A DNA stretch of 64,000 bases, taken from assembly GCF_037201965.1 (NCBI RefSeq), contig NZ_CP147518.1, positions 1,301,001 to 1,365,000 of the forward strand, read 5' to 3'. The translations under genes were made by a program, and so were the position numbers. The notes beneath the pieces were generated by a model. That model had not been told where the DNA came from and searched no databases. It saw nothing but the letters and a program-made list of their open reading frames with translations. Source of the DNA: Spirosoma sp. SC4-14 (lineage in GTDB: Bacteria > Bacteroidota > Bacteroidia > Cytophagales > Spirosomataceae). Shown here piece by piece: positions 35,157 to 45,383 of the stretch. Within the stretch, counting starts at the first letter, position 1. The number at the start of each line of letters is the position of its first letter.

Positions 35157-36391
35157 AGCAGCGGCAAACCTATAACATTCGGTTGCTAACCATTTTCTTT
35201 CTCTATGTTACCTTCAATGGGGCTATTCGGAAATGGATATTGACAGACGGTCTGACGGCAAATTTACTACTGGGAATTCAGATCGGGATGCCTGTTCTGT
35301 TTGCTCTGCTAGCCAAAACGAAACCTGCCAGCTACTTCACCAGAGTGGTAATGGGGGGCTATAGTCTGCTGTTAATTGCTATGGCATTTAATCCATTAGC
35401 TCAAACGCCATTTCATGGGCTAATAGGCTATTTTCTTCATATAGGTGTATACCTCCCATTGCTTGTGTACATGGACGACCGGGAGGCATTCCCGGTAGAG
35501 CGGATGAATCGGCTTTTTCTGATCATTATTCTGATAGAACTAGGATTAGGTGTTATTCAGTTTATGTCGCCCGCCAACAGTTTTATCAACAAGTACGTGC
35601 GCGATACATCGGAGTCGGGCGGAGTGGCTACGTTATATGCTGTGCAACGGGTGCGTATCACTGGTACTTATAGCTATATCGGCGGCCTTACGGCGCTATT
35701 TACATTTTTTGGCTTCTGGGTGTGGGGGTTACGGCTGATGAAAGCATCTGTACTACTTATAGTTACCATTCTGATTGCCTGCGCCGTTATAGCCCCCATG
35801 ACAGGGTCGCGGGGCTTATTGGCTATGCTCGTCATTCTGGTCGGTTGTTCGTTTCTTTCCACGATTACTGATGTGCGTACTGTTATAGGACTAGCTGGTT
35901 TGGGTGGTCTTTTTCTGTTGATAAGTCAGTATATCGATGTTTCGTTGGTGGAGGAAGCTTATGCTGGCATTAACCACCGGATTGTAGCGCATTTAGAAGA
36001 TGGAGAAACTGAAGATCGGGTTTTTGGTCAGATTCTGGAAATCATTGATTTCCGGGGCGCATATCCACTGTTTGGGACAGGCCTGGGCGGGACCTATCAG
36101 GGAGCTAAGGCCCTGTTTGGCGAGTCGATTTATTTGCAGGAGTATGGCTATTATGAAGAAGAACCTGAGCGGATTGTTCTGGAAGGGGGCTTTCTATTAT
36201 TCTTTGTACGGCTGTTCTTATGGGGGCTATTGGCACGCCGGTCAACAATCCCGGCCTTGTTCGGTGCAATACTGGTATATCTACTGGTCTTTAATTCGGC
36301 GACGGTCTATAACGTAAATGTAGTTTTTTACTCCGTGATGGGGTGGATCTATCTGGACCGTAGCTACTACCTACGCCAAAACGATTTGTGA
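35135..36391 (+). CDS. O-antigen/EPS polymerase-like membrane protein (Wzy candidate)
   Basis: A 418-aa protein with roughly 10-12 hydrophobic segments. A large loop between late segments contains RIVAHLEDGETEDRVFGQILEI and the glycine-rich FGTGLGGTYQGAK; TGSRGLLAML in the middle resembles Wzy/O-antigen ligase proteins. Sequence conservation in this family is low, so the call rests mainly on topology and on being the only multi-spanning protein in the operon besides the flippase and initiating transferase. Confidence 0.7.
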   Translation: MEEEELLKQRQTYNIRLLTIFFLYVTFNGAIRKWILTDGLTANLLLGIQIGMPVLFALLAKTKPASYFTRVVMGGYSLLLIAMAFNPLAQTPFHGLIGYFLHIGVYLPLLVYMDDREAFPVERMNRLFLIIILIELGLGVIQFMSPANSFINKYVRDTSESGGVATLYAVQRVRITGTYSYIGGLTALFTFFGFWVWGLRLMKASVLLIVTILIACAVIAPMTGSRGLLAMLVILVGCSFLSTITDVRTVIGLAGLGGLFLLISQYIDVSLVEEAYAGINHRIVAHLEDGETEDRVFGQILEIIDFRGAYPLFGTGLGGTYQGAKALFGESIYLQEYGYYEEEPERIVLEGGFLLFFVRLFLWGLLARRSTIPALFGAILVYLLVFNSATVYNVNVVFYSVMGWIYLDRSYYLRQNDL

Positions 36392-36394
36392 TAA

Positions 36395-37585
36395 ATGAGG
36401 ATAATAGTTACTCATGTAAAAAAACAACATGTAAATCGATTACTGATTGCCTTAGTAAAGCAGGGTTGGCTGACTCAGTTTTATACCGGGTTTGCGGCTA
36501 ATGCTTATTTACGGCTGAGCCGCCCCTGGCCCAGGTTATTTCATCAGCTGCGGAAGCATGAGTTCATCGGAATTCCTTTAGAACAAATTCGATCATATCC
36601 GTTTGCATTTGCAATGGCTAAACTACTTCGTCATGAGTTTGGAATTATGCGTATCGCTTTTCCACTTTTTGACCGTTGGGTTGCCCGGCAGATACGTAGA
36701 ACTGAGTCGTTTGACATGATTATTGGTTACGAAAATTCTAATCTGATCACGTTTCAGACCGCAAAGCAGTTAGGAAAGGTTACTATACTGGATCTGGCTC
36801 AGGTGCATCATAACTTAATCGACAGTATAGGAACGAACTTCAGAATTAATGGCCTTACCAGGGAGCAAACCGAATATATTAATCAACGAAAACAGGCTGC
36901 ACTGGATGCCACAGACTACATACTAACCCTCTCCAGTTTTGCAACCCAAAGCCTGACCGAAAATGGCATCTGTCGTTCCCGCATTCACGAAGTTAACCTG
37001 GGCATTGATGTGCAGAAATTCACACCTGTAGAAAAACCATTGGGTGGCCCATTCAGGGTCCTTTTTGTTGGTGAAGTGTGCTATCGGAAGGGCATCGATT
37101 TAGTACTGAAAGTCTTTCGTCAACTAGCTTTACCTGATGCCGAGCTGATACTAATTGGCCCCGTTAGCGATGGTAAGGATTTATTGATGCAATGTACTGG
37201 TGCCGTTCGCCATCTTCCATTCCTGCACCACGACGAATTGGTTCGTTATTATCAGCAGGCCGATGTCTTCGTTTTTCCTTCGTATCTGGATAGTTGGGGG
37301 CAAGTCGTGCTGGAAGCAATGGCTTGCGGAACACCGGTAATTGTTAGCGAAAATACCGGCTCTAAAGATGCTGTTCTGAAAGGGGGCGGTTTTGTTATTC
37401 CTGCGGGCGATGAATCGGCAATGGCCACTAAAATTCTCCATTTCTATACTAACCGCTCGGAAGTTAATCGGCTGGGAGCAGTGGCTCGGCGCGTAGCTGA
37501 ACAGTATACGTGGGAGAACTACTACCAACAGGTTACAACGGCTTTAGAGGATATTGCCCGTAAAGAAAATATATCGACAGAATGA
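36395..37585 (+). CDS. GT4-type glycosyltransferase
   Basis: A 396-aa GT-B enzyme. The C-terminal half carries FRVLFVGEVCYRKGIDLVLKV, AELILIGPVSDG and the donor-binding motif FPSYLDSWGQVVLEAMACGTP (about 296-316) with Glu in LEAMACG. The N-terminal half (MRIIVTHVKKQHVNRLLIALVKQGW) lacks the usual GG loop. It overlaps the next gene by ATGA. Specificity is unknown. Confidence 0.87.
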   Translation: MRIIVTHVKKQHVNRLLIALVKQGWLTQFYTGFAANAYLRLSRPWPRLFHQLRKHEFIGIPLEQIRSYPFAFAMAKLLRHEFGIMRIAFPLFDRWVARQIRRTESFDMIIGYENSNLITFQTAKQLGKVTILDLAQVHHNLIDSIGTNFRINGLTREQTEYINQRKQAALDATDYILTLSSFATQSLTENGICRSRIHEVNLGIDVQKFTPVEKPLGGPFRVLFVGEVCYRKGIDLVLKVFRQLALPDAELILIGPVSDGKDLLMQCTGAVRHLPFLHHDELVRYYQQADVFVFPSYLDSWGQVVLEAMACGTPVIVSENTGSKDAVLKGGGFVIPAGDESAMATKILHFYTNRSEVNRLGAVARRVAEQYTWENYYQQVTTALEDIARKENISTE

Positions 37586-38580
37586 GAATAACGTATGTTT
37601 TCAGGGCTTCCGGTACAGGGCATAGCATTGAAACATTATTCAATGCCATTTATGATGAAGTGAACCAACTTCCATCTTTAACGGCTACGGCTGTTCAGTT
37701 GCCGCATATCAGTCGGGGTTTGCGTTCGGTCTGGCAAAATCTTCGGTTTCTGGCGAAGCAAAACGTTGGCGGCTTGGTTCATATTACTGGTGATGTTTAT
37801 TATGCCGCTCTGGCATTGCCACGGTCGCGCACTATTCTTACCTTTCACGACTGCGTATTACTAGATAAGCATAAAGGCAATCCAGTGCGCTATGCGTTAT
37901 TCTGGCTACTTTGGTATTACATCCCCATTCGTCGGGCTGCAGTTATAACCGCTATCTCAGAAAAGACACGGCAGGAGCTTATTCATTATGTGGGGAAAGT
38001 GGGCAGGAAAATAATGGTAGTGCCTAATGCCTACGCGCCATTTTTTACGTACCAGCCCCGCCGTTTCAATCAGGAAGGCCCGGTGCTGTTGCAGATAGGT
38101 ACGGCTCCGCACAAAAACATATTACGCCTTATCGAAGCCATAGAGCATTTCCCCTGCCGACTAATTATTGTTGGATCATTGTCAGATAAAATGACAAACA
38201 GGCTTCGGGCTCGTCATATAGCGTATGAAAATTATTTGAATCTGAACCAGACAGCTATTATGCAGCTCTACTCAGTCTGTGACATGGTCACATTCGTGTC
38301 TCTCTACGAAGGGTTTGGGATGCCTATTCTGGAAGCTAATGCCGTTGGGCGACCTGTTGTTACCAGTAATCGTAGTCCAATGACTGAAGTAGGGGGAAAA
38401 GCCGCCTGTTACGTCGATCCTACTGATGTTAGCGCCATTCGTGAAGGTATATTGAAGGTTTGGCACAATTCGGAATATCGCGCTGAGTTGATCCGATATG
38501 GACTGGAGAATGCTCAGTCGTACACGGTCGAAAAGGTGGCTGCTCAGTATGAAGTATTGTATGCTAAACTCAGTTCTTAA
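37582..38580 (+). CDS. GT4-type glycosyltransferase
   Basis: A 332-aa GT-B enzyme with an N-terminal acceptor domain (HFDC-like segment ILTFHDCVLLD, then ITAISEKTRQELI) and a C-terminal domain with VLLQIGTAPHKNILRLIEAI and TFVSLYEGFGMPILEANAVGRP (about 233-254; Glu pair). The pattern resembles mannosyl/rhamnosyl transferases of O-antigen loci. Specificity is unknown. Confidence 0.88.
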   Translation: MRITYVFRASGTGHSIETLFNAIYDEVNQLPSLTATAVQLPHISRGLRSVWQNLRFLAKQNVGGLVHITGDVYYAALALPRSRTILTFHDCVLLDKHKGNPVRYALFWLLWYYIPIRRAAVITAISEKTRQELIHYVGKVGRKIMVVPNAYAPFFTYQPRRFNQEGPVLLQIGTAPHKNILRLIEAIEHFPCRLIIVGSLSDKMTNRLRARHIAYENYLNLNQTAIMQLYSVCDMVTFVSLYEGFGMPILEANAVGRPVVTSNRSPMTEVGGKAACYVDPTDVSAIREGILKVWHNSEYRAELIRYGLENAQSYTVEKVAAQYEVLYAKLSS

Positions 38581-38595
38581 TAGGCGACCCTAAAC

Positions 38596-39735
38596 GTGAT
38601 AACAAAACCCAAGCTGTTGATTTTTATTGAATACTTTCTCCCCGGTTTCAAGTCGGGAGGACCCGTTCAGTCCGTAAAAAACCTAATTATAATTCTCCAG
38701 CCCTACTATTCCATTTTTGTCGTAACACGCGATCGGGATTTTCTGGATACGCAGCCTTATGATGGTATTGCACCGGATACATGGTTATGTAAAGACGGCT
38801 ATCAGATTATGTATTGCTCGCCAGCGAAACTAACGATGCGTTCGATTTATCGTCTGGTACAGGAACCGTCGTTCGATTTCATTTATGCTAACAGCCTGTT
38901 CGGACAGTTTTCGATAAAGCTGCTTTCTATGGCCTGGATAACCGGAAAACGATTTATAATTGCTCCGCGTGGCGAATTACATAAAGGTGCCTTACGGCTA
39001 AAGTATTACAAAAAATATCCCTTTTTGCAGCTGATAAAAAGGGTATTTAAGAGCCAGATTAAATGGCATGCTACTGATGAAAATGAGCTAAAAGCAATCC
39101 GTTCTTTTTTTCCAAAGTCTCAAATAGGCTTAGTACCGGTCGTGCTTGCCCCTGATACGCCGGAGCAGTTAACACAACGAACCGTAGCCCTTAAGCAAAA
39201 AGGTAAAGCCCGGTTCATTTTCGTGTCGCGCATAACGCCTAAAAAAGGACTCGATTTTCTGGCTAATGTACTGAAATTACAAACCGCTGAAGGAATTGAA
39301 CTGGATATTTATGGACCTATCGACGATCTGAACTATTGGCAGATATGCCAAAAAGAATTTAGCCTTGTTGCTGATTCCTGCACTGTGCGCTATAAAGGGG
39401 TTGCTGAGCACAGTCAGATCAGCCGGGTGCTGGCCGATTACGATTATTTTATTCTGCCAACGCGGGGCGAAAACTTTGGCCATGCCATTTTTGAAGCGTT
39501 CTCGGTCGGTTTGCCTGTGTTGATCAGCGATCAAACCCAGTGGCGAAATTTAGAGCAGCAACAGGCTGGCTGGGATATACCATTAACCGATCGGCACTGG
39601 CTCGATACTATAAAGAAGGCAATGGAGATTGATACGGAAACGTATTCTGTAATGTCTCAAGCTGCTCGTACAGTTGCCGATACATACATGAATTCAGAAT
39701 CGTTTGCCGAAAAATACCGCCTTCTTTTTTCCTGA
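38596..39735 (+). CDS. GT4-type glycosyltransferase
   Basis: A 379-aa GT-B enzyme with a GTG start at 38596. N-terminal LIFIEYFLPGFKSGGPVQSV has the GG loop of the family. FIIAPRGELHKGALRLKYYKK is a common element of EPS transferases. The C-terminal half has RFIFVSRITPKKGLDFLANV and ILPTRGENFGHAIFEAFSVG (about 287-306) with the Glu pair. Specificity is unknown. Confidence 0.88.
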   Translation: MITKPKLLIFIEYFLPGFKSGGPVQSVKNLIIILQPYYSIFVVTRDRDFLDTQPYDGIAPDTWLCKDGYQIMYCSPAKLTMRSIYRLVQEPSFDFIYANSLFGQFSIKLLSMAWITGKRFIIAPRGELHKGALRLKYYKKYPFLQLIKRVFKSQIKWHATDENELKAIRSFFPKSQIGLVPVVLAPDTPEQLTQRTVALKQKGKARFIFVSRITPKKGLDFLANVLKLQTAEGIELDIYGPIDDLNYWQICQKEFSLVADSCTVRYKGVAEHSQISRVLADYDYFILPTRGENFGHAIFEAFSVGLPVLISDQTQWRNLEQQQAGWDIPLTDRHWLDTIKKAMEIDTETYSVMSQAARTVADTYMNSESFAEKYRLLFS

Positions 39736-39746
39736 TTGATACAATC

Positions 39747-40439
39747 GTGAATAAAGCTACCACGAATGCCATTGATTTTCATACTGAAATTGCCACTGAA
39801 TTTGATCAGCGATATGCTGTGTCGAAGGCTTTTTCGGAGCGGTTTGCCGTCTGGACTCGTCTCTTTGAGCGGTACATCAGCCCCACCGACAATGTGCTGG
39901 ATATTGGATGTGGATCGGGCATTTTTAGTCATTATCTGGCCCGTAAAGGATGCTCTGTAACTGGAATCGATGGCTCTCCGGAAATGATTCGGTTAGCCAC
40001 CCAGAAACAACCACTGACAACCGCTCGCTTTGAGGTTCAGGCGCTGCCACTGACCAATACTACTGGCTACGCTGGGCAGGATGTAGTGATTGCTTCCAGT
40101 CTGTTCGAATATATAGCCAATATGCCTGCATTGTTGCAGCAGGTTCGTTTGGTGCTGAAAACCAATGGTTTATTTATCGTTTCGATGCCTAATCAGACCA
40201 GCTTTTATCGGCATCTTGAACGATTTATGTTCAGGCTGACTGGCTTCCCACGATACTTTTCCTACATACATAACGTCTCAACGGTGACAAATTTTAATCA
40301 GCAGCTTGGTGCATTGGGTTTTGATCTTGTCGAAACGGAGTATTTCGCTGGTCATGATCCGGTATCGCGTGTATTAAAATTCGCATTGCCCAAAAAATAC
40401 GTCAACAATCTGTTTGTTGGGGTTTACCGGAAACGGTAG
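39747..40439 (+). CDS. Class I SAM-dependent methyltransferase
   Basis: A 230-aa protein (GTG start, 39747). The SAM motif I VLDIGCGSGIFSHYLARKG is at about 50-68, followed by VTGIDGSPEMIRLA (motif II) and VVIASSLFEYI. It belongs to the Methyltransf_11/25 group. It probably methylates a sugar or the chain end. Position between a glycosyltransferase and the epimerase gene places it in polysaccharide synthesis. Confidence 0.82.
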   Translation: MNKATTNAIDFHTEIATEFDQRYAVSKAFSERFAVWTRLFERYISPTDNVLDIGCGSGIFSHYLARKGCSVTGIDGSPEMIRLATQKQPLTTARFEVQALPLTNTTGYAGQDVVIASSLFEYIANMPALLQQVRLVLKTNGLFIVSMPNQTSFYRHLERFMFRLTGFPRYFSYIHNVSTVTNFNQQLGALGFDLVETEYFAGHDPVSRVLKFALPKKYVNNLFVGVYRKR

Positions 40440-40467
40440 ACCATTAGCAATGAAGTAGGTACCCACC

Positions 40468-41565
40468 GTGAAAATTCTGACAATTGTTGGAGCGCGGCCC
40501 AATTTTATGAAGGCTGCTCCACTACATCGTGCCTTTTTGCAGCAAGTCACCGTTGAATCGAAAATTGTTCATACAGGGCAGCATTACGATGCGCGTATGA
40601 GCGATATCTTCTTCAATCAACTGGAATTGCCCAATCCCGACTACTATCTGGGCGTAGCTACGGGAACGCAGACGGAGCAAATGGCCGAAATCATGCTCAA
40701 GTTTGAGCGAACTCTATCTATCGAAAAGCCCGATTGGGTAGTTGTGGTAGGTGATGTGACCAGTACCATTGCCTGTGCGCTGGTTGCCGTCAGGATGGGC
40801 GTTCGAGTGGCGCACGTAGAAGCCGGACTGCGCTCCGGCGACCGGCGAATGCCCGAAGAAATCAACCGGATTCTGACCGATTCCATTGCCGATTTATTGT
40901 TTGTGACTGAACAGGCGGGGCTCGATAATCTGAAACGGGAAGGCGTGCCCAATGAGAAAATTCACTTTGTTGGCAATGCCATGATCGATTCGCTGGTGTA
41001 TTATCGTCAAAAAGCGCATGACCTGAATACTGTTTGCCGGTTAGGGCTTACTCCGGGTAGTTATGGACTCATGACCATGCACCGTCCGGCTAATGTTGAT
41101 ACAGAAACGGGCTTGCTGGCTATTGTTGAGATTGCAGAAAAAATAGCCGATCAGCTACCCCTACTGTTCCCTATTCATCCCCGAACCGAGGCCAACTTAA
41201 CAAAACTGGGCTTAATGGACCGCCTGCGAGCTAGTTCGACCGTGCGCCTGCTTGAGCCTCAAGGCTATCTGGAATTTTTGAATTTGATGGAATATGCGGC
41301 TGTTGTCATTACCGACTCGGGCGGTATTCAGGAAGAAACAACCTACTTGCAGGTTCCTTGCCTGACATTTCGTGACTCTACCGAACGGCCCGTTACTGTT
41401 GAGTTAGGAACAAATCAATTGCTGGCCGATCTGAACCCTAAAACTGTATCGGAAACAGTCAAAACCATTCTGGCCGGAACCGTCAGAACTGGTTCCATAC
41501 CGCCCTTATGGGATGGGCAGGCTGCTGGTCGGATTGCTAACATACTCCTGCAAACCGAGCGATAA
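40468..41565 (+). CDS. wecB: UDP-N-acetylglucosamine 2-epimerase (non-hydrolysing)
   Basis: A 365-aa protein (GTG start) with the family marks ILTIVGARPNFMKAAPLHRA, HTGQHYDARMSDIFF, VVGDVTSTIACALVAVRMG, HVEAGLRSGDRRMPEEINR, MTMHRPANVD and ITDSGGIQEETTYLQVPCLT. It interconverts UDP-GlcNAc and UDP-ManNAc. Together with the dehydrogenase at the start of the operon it could make a ManNAc-uronate donor. Confidence 0.93.
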   Translation: MKILTIVGARPNFMKAAPLHRAFLQQVTVESKIVHTGQHYDARMSDIFFNQLELPNPDYYLGVATGTQTEQMAEIMLKFERTLSIEKPDWVVVVGDVTSTIACALVAVRMGVRVAHVEAGLRSGDRRMPEEINRILTDSIADLLFVTEQAGLDNLKREGVPNEKIHFVGNAMIDSLVYYRQKAHDLNTVCRLGLTPGSYGLMTMHRPANVDTETGLLAIVEIAEKIADQLPLLFPIHPRTEANLTKLGLMDRLRASSTVRLLEPQGYLEFLNLMEYAAVVITDSGGIQEETTYLQVPCLTFRDSTERPVTVELGTNQLLADLNPKTVSETVKTILAGTVRTGSIPPLWDGQAAGRIANILLQTER

Positions 41566-41610
41566 TAAGAAGGCAATCTACCTGTTATCACTCTGTTTAT
41601 TTCCACCGTA

Positions 41611-43794
41611 ATGAAACAATTGATACAAAACCTGAAAACGGGCGAAACCCTGCTCGAAGATGTGCCGATACCACAGGTTGGCCGGGGGCAGGTGCTGATT
41701 CGGACCTGCCGATCGTTGGTATCGTTGGGAACTGAGCGGATGCTGGTTGAATTTGGCCGGGCCAGCCTACTTGCGAAAGCACGGCAGCAACCCGACAAAG
41801 TGAGGCAGGTTCTCGACAAAATAAAAAGCGACGGATTGATGCCAACGCTCGAAGCCGTGTTTCGGAAGCTCGATCAGCCACTCCCGCTTGGGTACTGCAA
41901 TGTTGGAACCGTAATGGCAGTAGGAGAGGCTATAACGGATTTACGCATTGGCGATCGGGTTGTATCAAATGGAGCCCATGCCGAAGTGGTTTGTGTACCC
42001 CGAAATCTGGTTGCGCCCATACCCGCCGAAGTTAGCGACGACGATGCTGCTTTTACCGTCATTAGTGCCATTGGCCTCCAAGGCATTCGCTTAATAAACC
42101 CTACTCTGGGCGAGACAATTGTTGTGATCGGATTAGGCTTAATTGGCTTGTTAACGGTCGAACTATTGCGATTGAATGGTTGCCGGGTTATTGGGCTGGA
42201 TGTCGATGAGCCTAAACTCGAACTGGCCCGGCAACTGGGTATCACGGCATTTAATTCGGCGCTGGGAACCGATCCGGTGAAAGCCGTACTTGCCAGTACG
42301 AACGGGGTTGGTGCCGATGGTGTCCTGATTACGGCTTCGGCCAAAACAGATGAGCTGGTTGCGCAGGCTGCCCAAATGAGCCGAAAACGCGGGCGTATTG
42401 TGCTCGTTGGGGTGGTAGGGCTCAATCTTAGCCGGGCAGAGTTCTACGAAAAGGAATTGTCTCTACAGGTTTCCTGCTCATATGGCCCTGGCCGATACGA
42501 TGATTTGTATGAACGACAGGGCCACGACTATCCGCTGCCATTCGTGCGGTGGACCGAAAATCGCAATTTTCAAACAATTTTGCAGTTAATGGCCGACGGT
42601 CGGCTGAACGTCAAACCGTTTATTACTGAAACAGTACCGTTTGCCGAATTCAATACGATCTACAGCACAATCGATCAGAGGCAATCGTCGCGAATTGCGT
42701 CGTTGATGCATTATACCGATTCGGGTCATGTTGCTCCAATAGTTATCCTGAAGGAAACGAGTTATGGCGAATCCAGTGGTACGGTTGGCCTTATCGGTGC
42801 GGGTAACTTTACCAATGCAATGCTACTGCCAGCGCTGAAAGCATCGGGTGCCAACTTAAAAACGATTGCAAGTGCAGGAGGGTTGAATGCGACCTTACTG
42901 GCAAAAAAATATGGAATAGGCCAAAGTACAACCGATTACCGCCAGATTCTGAACGATCCTGAAATTGACTTGTGCATTATCGCAACCCGGCATAATAGTC
43001 ATGCCCAGCTAACGATAGAGGCACTGGAGGCACAAAAGCATGTTTTTGTTGAGAAACCACTGGCAATTTATGACGAAGAAATTCAGCCAATAATTCAGGC
43101 TCAACAGAAATCGGGCCGCTTCATACTGGTTGGATTTAATCGCCGGTTTTCGCCTTATGTGTTGAAAATGAAGGCGCTATTGGGTGGGCAATGTTCTGGT
43201 CAGGTTCCAATGAATGTTGTAGCAACAATGAATGCCGGCACTATTGCGGATAACTCGTGGGTGCATGACCGGGCAGTGGGTGGCGGCAGAATTCTGGGCG
43301 AAGCCTGCCACCTGATCGATCTGATTACGTTCCTGACCGGAAGTCGTGTGGTTCGTGTATGCATGAACGCAATGGGCCAACATCCGGCTGAAACCACAGA
43401 TTCGGCTTCGTTACTCTTACGGTATGCAAACGGAGCAACTGGGGTTGTCAACTATTTTGCCAATGGCCATAAAACCTATGCCAAAGAGCGTGTAGAAGTC
43501 TATTCGCAGGAGCGCACGCTGGTTCTTGATAACTTCCGTAAACTGACCGGCTATGGATTTCGGGGGTTTTCGGGCCTGTCGGGACAGCAGGACAAAGGCC
43601 ATAAAGAACAAATGAAACGCTTGATTGGCCACCTGCGAAGTCGAAATTCGGAAGAAGCACTAATTCCATTTACCGAGCTAATTAATACTACCCAAACAAC
43701 ACTGGGCGCTTTGCATAGCCTGCGCGAAGGTTGTTGGGTAGATGTTGGGGCAATAGGTGTTCTACCCAATCTGGTTTTAGCCCCGACTACATGA
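41611..43794 (+). CDS. Two-domain protein: zinc-type dehydrogenase fused to Gfo/Idh/MocA oxidoreductase
   Basis: A 727-aa fusion. Residues 1-~370 are a medium-chain dehydrogenase: GYCNVGTVMAVGEAI, GDRVVSNGAHAEVV, nucleotide loop VVIGLGLIGLLTVELL (about 171-186). Residues ~390-700 are a Gfo/Idh/MocA oxidoreductase: GTVGLIGAGNFTNAMLLPAL, CIIATRHNSHAQLTIEAL, HVFVEKPLAI (the EKP signature). Such fusions recur in EPS/capsule loci directly before a heparinase II/III-like gene, as here. They presumably modify a nucleotide sugar; the reaction is not known to me. Confidence 0.87.
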   Translation: MKQLIQNLKTGETLLEDVPIPQVGRGQVLIRTCRSLVSLGTERMLVEFGRASLLAKARQQPDKVRQVLDKIKSDGLMPTLEAVFRKLDQPLPLGYCNVGTVMAVGEAITDLRIGDRVVSNGAHAEVVCVPRNLVAPIPAEVSDDDAAFTVISAIGLQGIRLINPTLGETIVVIGLGLIGLLTVELLRLNGCRVIGLDVDEPKLELARQLGITAFNSALGTDPVKAVLASTNGVGADGVLITASAKTDELVAQAAQMSRKRGRIVLVGVVGLNLSRAEFYEKELSLQVSCSYGPGRYDDLYERQGHDYPLPFVRWTENRNFQTILQLMADGRLNVKPFITETVPFAEFNTIYSTIDQRQSSRIASLMHYTDSGHVAPIVILKETSYGESSGTVGLIGAGNFTNAMLLPALKASGANLKTIASAGGLNATLLAKKYGIGQSTTDYRQILNDPEIDLCIIATRHNSHAQLTIEALEAQKHVFVEKPLAIYDEEIQPIIQAQQKSGRFILVGFNRRFSPYVLKMKALLGGQCSGQVPMNVVATMNAGTIADNSWVHDRAVGGGRILGEACHLIDLITFLTGSRVVRVCMNAMGQHPAETTDSASLLLRYANGATGVVNYFANGHKTYAKERVEVYSQERTLVLDNFRKLTGYGFRGFSGLSGQQDKGHKEQMKRLIGHLRSRNSEEALIPFTELINTTQTTLGALHSLREGCWVDVGAIGVLPNLVLAPTT

Positions 43795-45383
43795 GCAGAC
43801 TAGGGCTTATTTGGCGAACGGTCCGGCATTTGCGTTTCCAGCAGCTATATTATCAGGTAGTTAAGCAATTTCGCGGTCGGGCAAAACTACGCTTTCCAAA
43901 ACGTGTACCTGCTGGTTATTTTCTGCAGGTGCCTCAGGCCGATAAGCCTGTTTCCTATGCCGGCCGACGATTTACGTTCCTGAACCAGCCCATCGAATTT
44001 GATGAGGCCATCGACTGGAACTGTGGGTTGAAAGGAAAGCTCTGGACCTATAACCTGACGTATTTCGATTTCCTCAATCAGCCCACCATAACGATTGAAG
44101 AGGGCCTATCCTTAATTCGGGAGTTTATTGCACAGACCAATTCGATCAACGATGGGCTGGAACCTTATCCAACATCGTTACGGATTATCAACTGGATACA
44201 ATTTCTGAGTAGACATGAGATTACGGATGAACCCATAAACAGACATTTAGCTGCTCAGATTGACCTGGTAAACCGACGTCTGGAGTATCATCTGGCGGGC
44301 AATCATTTGCTGGAGAACGGGTTTGCTTTATTAACCGGCGGACTTTTTTTTCGGGATCAGAACTGGTTTTACCGGGCCACCAAGCTGATTCGGCAGGAGC
44401 TGACTGTACAAATTCTGGCCGATGGCGCTCATCATGAGCGTAGTCCAATGTATCATCAGATTGTTCTGGATCGATTGCTCGATGCCATACTGGCTTTGCG
44501 CGGAAATAACTGGTATGATGATGATACGCTGGTCAGTTTTATGTCGGAAAAGGCAGTCAGAATGCTTTGCTGGTTAAACTCGATAACGTTTTCGAATGGC
44601 GATGTTCCATTGGTCAATGACGCATCGCAGAATATTGCGCCGACTACTGCGCAAATTCGGAAAAAGGCTTTACAACTGTTGCCCAGTTATTCAGTGCCAA
44701 CCCCTGGCAAGGGTATCGATAGTGGCTACCGGATGTTTCGTCGTCAATTTTATGAGCTTTTTATCGACGTTGGCGCTGTTGGACCTGATCATCAGCCGGG
44801 ACACGCGCACGCAGATACGTTTTCATTTGTGCTGTATGTAAACGGGCAGCCGGTTATAATTGATCCTGGTGTAACAACGTATGAAATTGGTGTACGCCGG
44901 AGCTGGGAACGAAGTACGGCCGCTCACAATACTGTTAGCGTAATGGGTGAGAATTCATCGGAGGTATGGAGCGGGTTTCGCGTGGGACGCCGGGCTCATG
45001 TAATGCTACAGGATGACACAGTTGATCGGCTATCGGCCTGCCACGATGGATACGGTTTTATTGGTATCAGCCATGAACGATCCTGGTATATAAATTCTAA
45101 CCGGATTAGTGTATTCGATCGACTTGTAAGTGACCGAAAAAGACACGGAGCATCGATCTCGGGTATTGCCCGACTGTATTTCCATCCGGCTATAGCAGTT
45201 ACGAAAACCAACGATTCGGTTAGGGCGGGGCCGGTAGAAGTAACGTTCATTTCCGAAAACGTACCCACTTTGTCATTGACATCGTATCCGATGTCGGAAG
45301 GGTTTAATCAAGTTCGAATAGGCCACTGCCTTGAAATTGCATTCGAAAAATACCTGAATACTACCGTAACCATTGATGAATGA
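43791..45383 (+). CDS. Heparinase II/III-like protein (polysaccharide lyase family)
   Basis: A 530-aa protein from ATG 43791, overlapping the preceding stop (ATGA). An N-terminal all-helical toroid-like part contains WTYNLTYFDFLNQP, NDGLEPYPTSLRIINWI and HLAGNHLLENGFALLTGGLFF. The C-terminal beta-rich heparinase II/III domain contains GAVGPDHQPGHAHADTFSFVLYV and HNTVSVMGENSSEVW with likely catalytic His/Tyr/Asn residues. No signal peptide is visible, which is odd for a lyase. It may act in the cytosol or be exported by other means. Confidence 0.87.
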   Translation: MSRLGLIWRTVRHLRFQQLYYQVVKQFRGRAKLRFPKRVPAGYFLQVPQADKPVSYAGRRFTFLNQPIEFDEAIDWNCGLKGKLWTYNLTYFDFLNQPTITIEEGLSLIREFIAQTNSINDGLEPYPTSLRIINWIQFLSRHEITDEPINRHLAAQIDLVNRRLEYHLAGNHLLENGFALLTGGLFFRDQNWFYRATKLIRQELTVQILADGAHHERSPMYHQIVLDRLLDAILALRGNNWYDDDTLVSFMSEKAVRMLCWLNSITFSNGDVPLVNDASQNIAPTTAQIRKKALQLLPSYSVPTPGKGIDSGYRMFRRQFYELFIDVGAVGPDHQPGHAHADTFSFVLYVNGQPVIIDPGVTTYEIGVRRSWERSTAAHNTVSVMGENSSEVWSGFRVGRRAHVMLQDDTVDRLSACHDGYGFIGISHERSWYINSNRISVFDRLVSDRKRHGASISGIARLYFHPAIAVTKTNDSVRAGPVEVTFISENVPTLSLTSYPMSEGFNQVRIGHCLEIAFEKYLNTTVTIDE

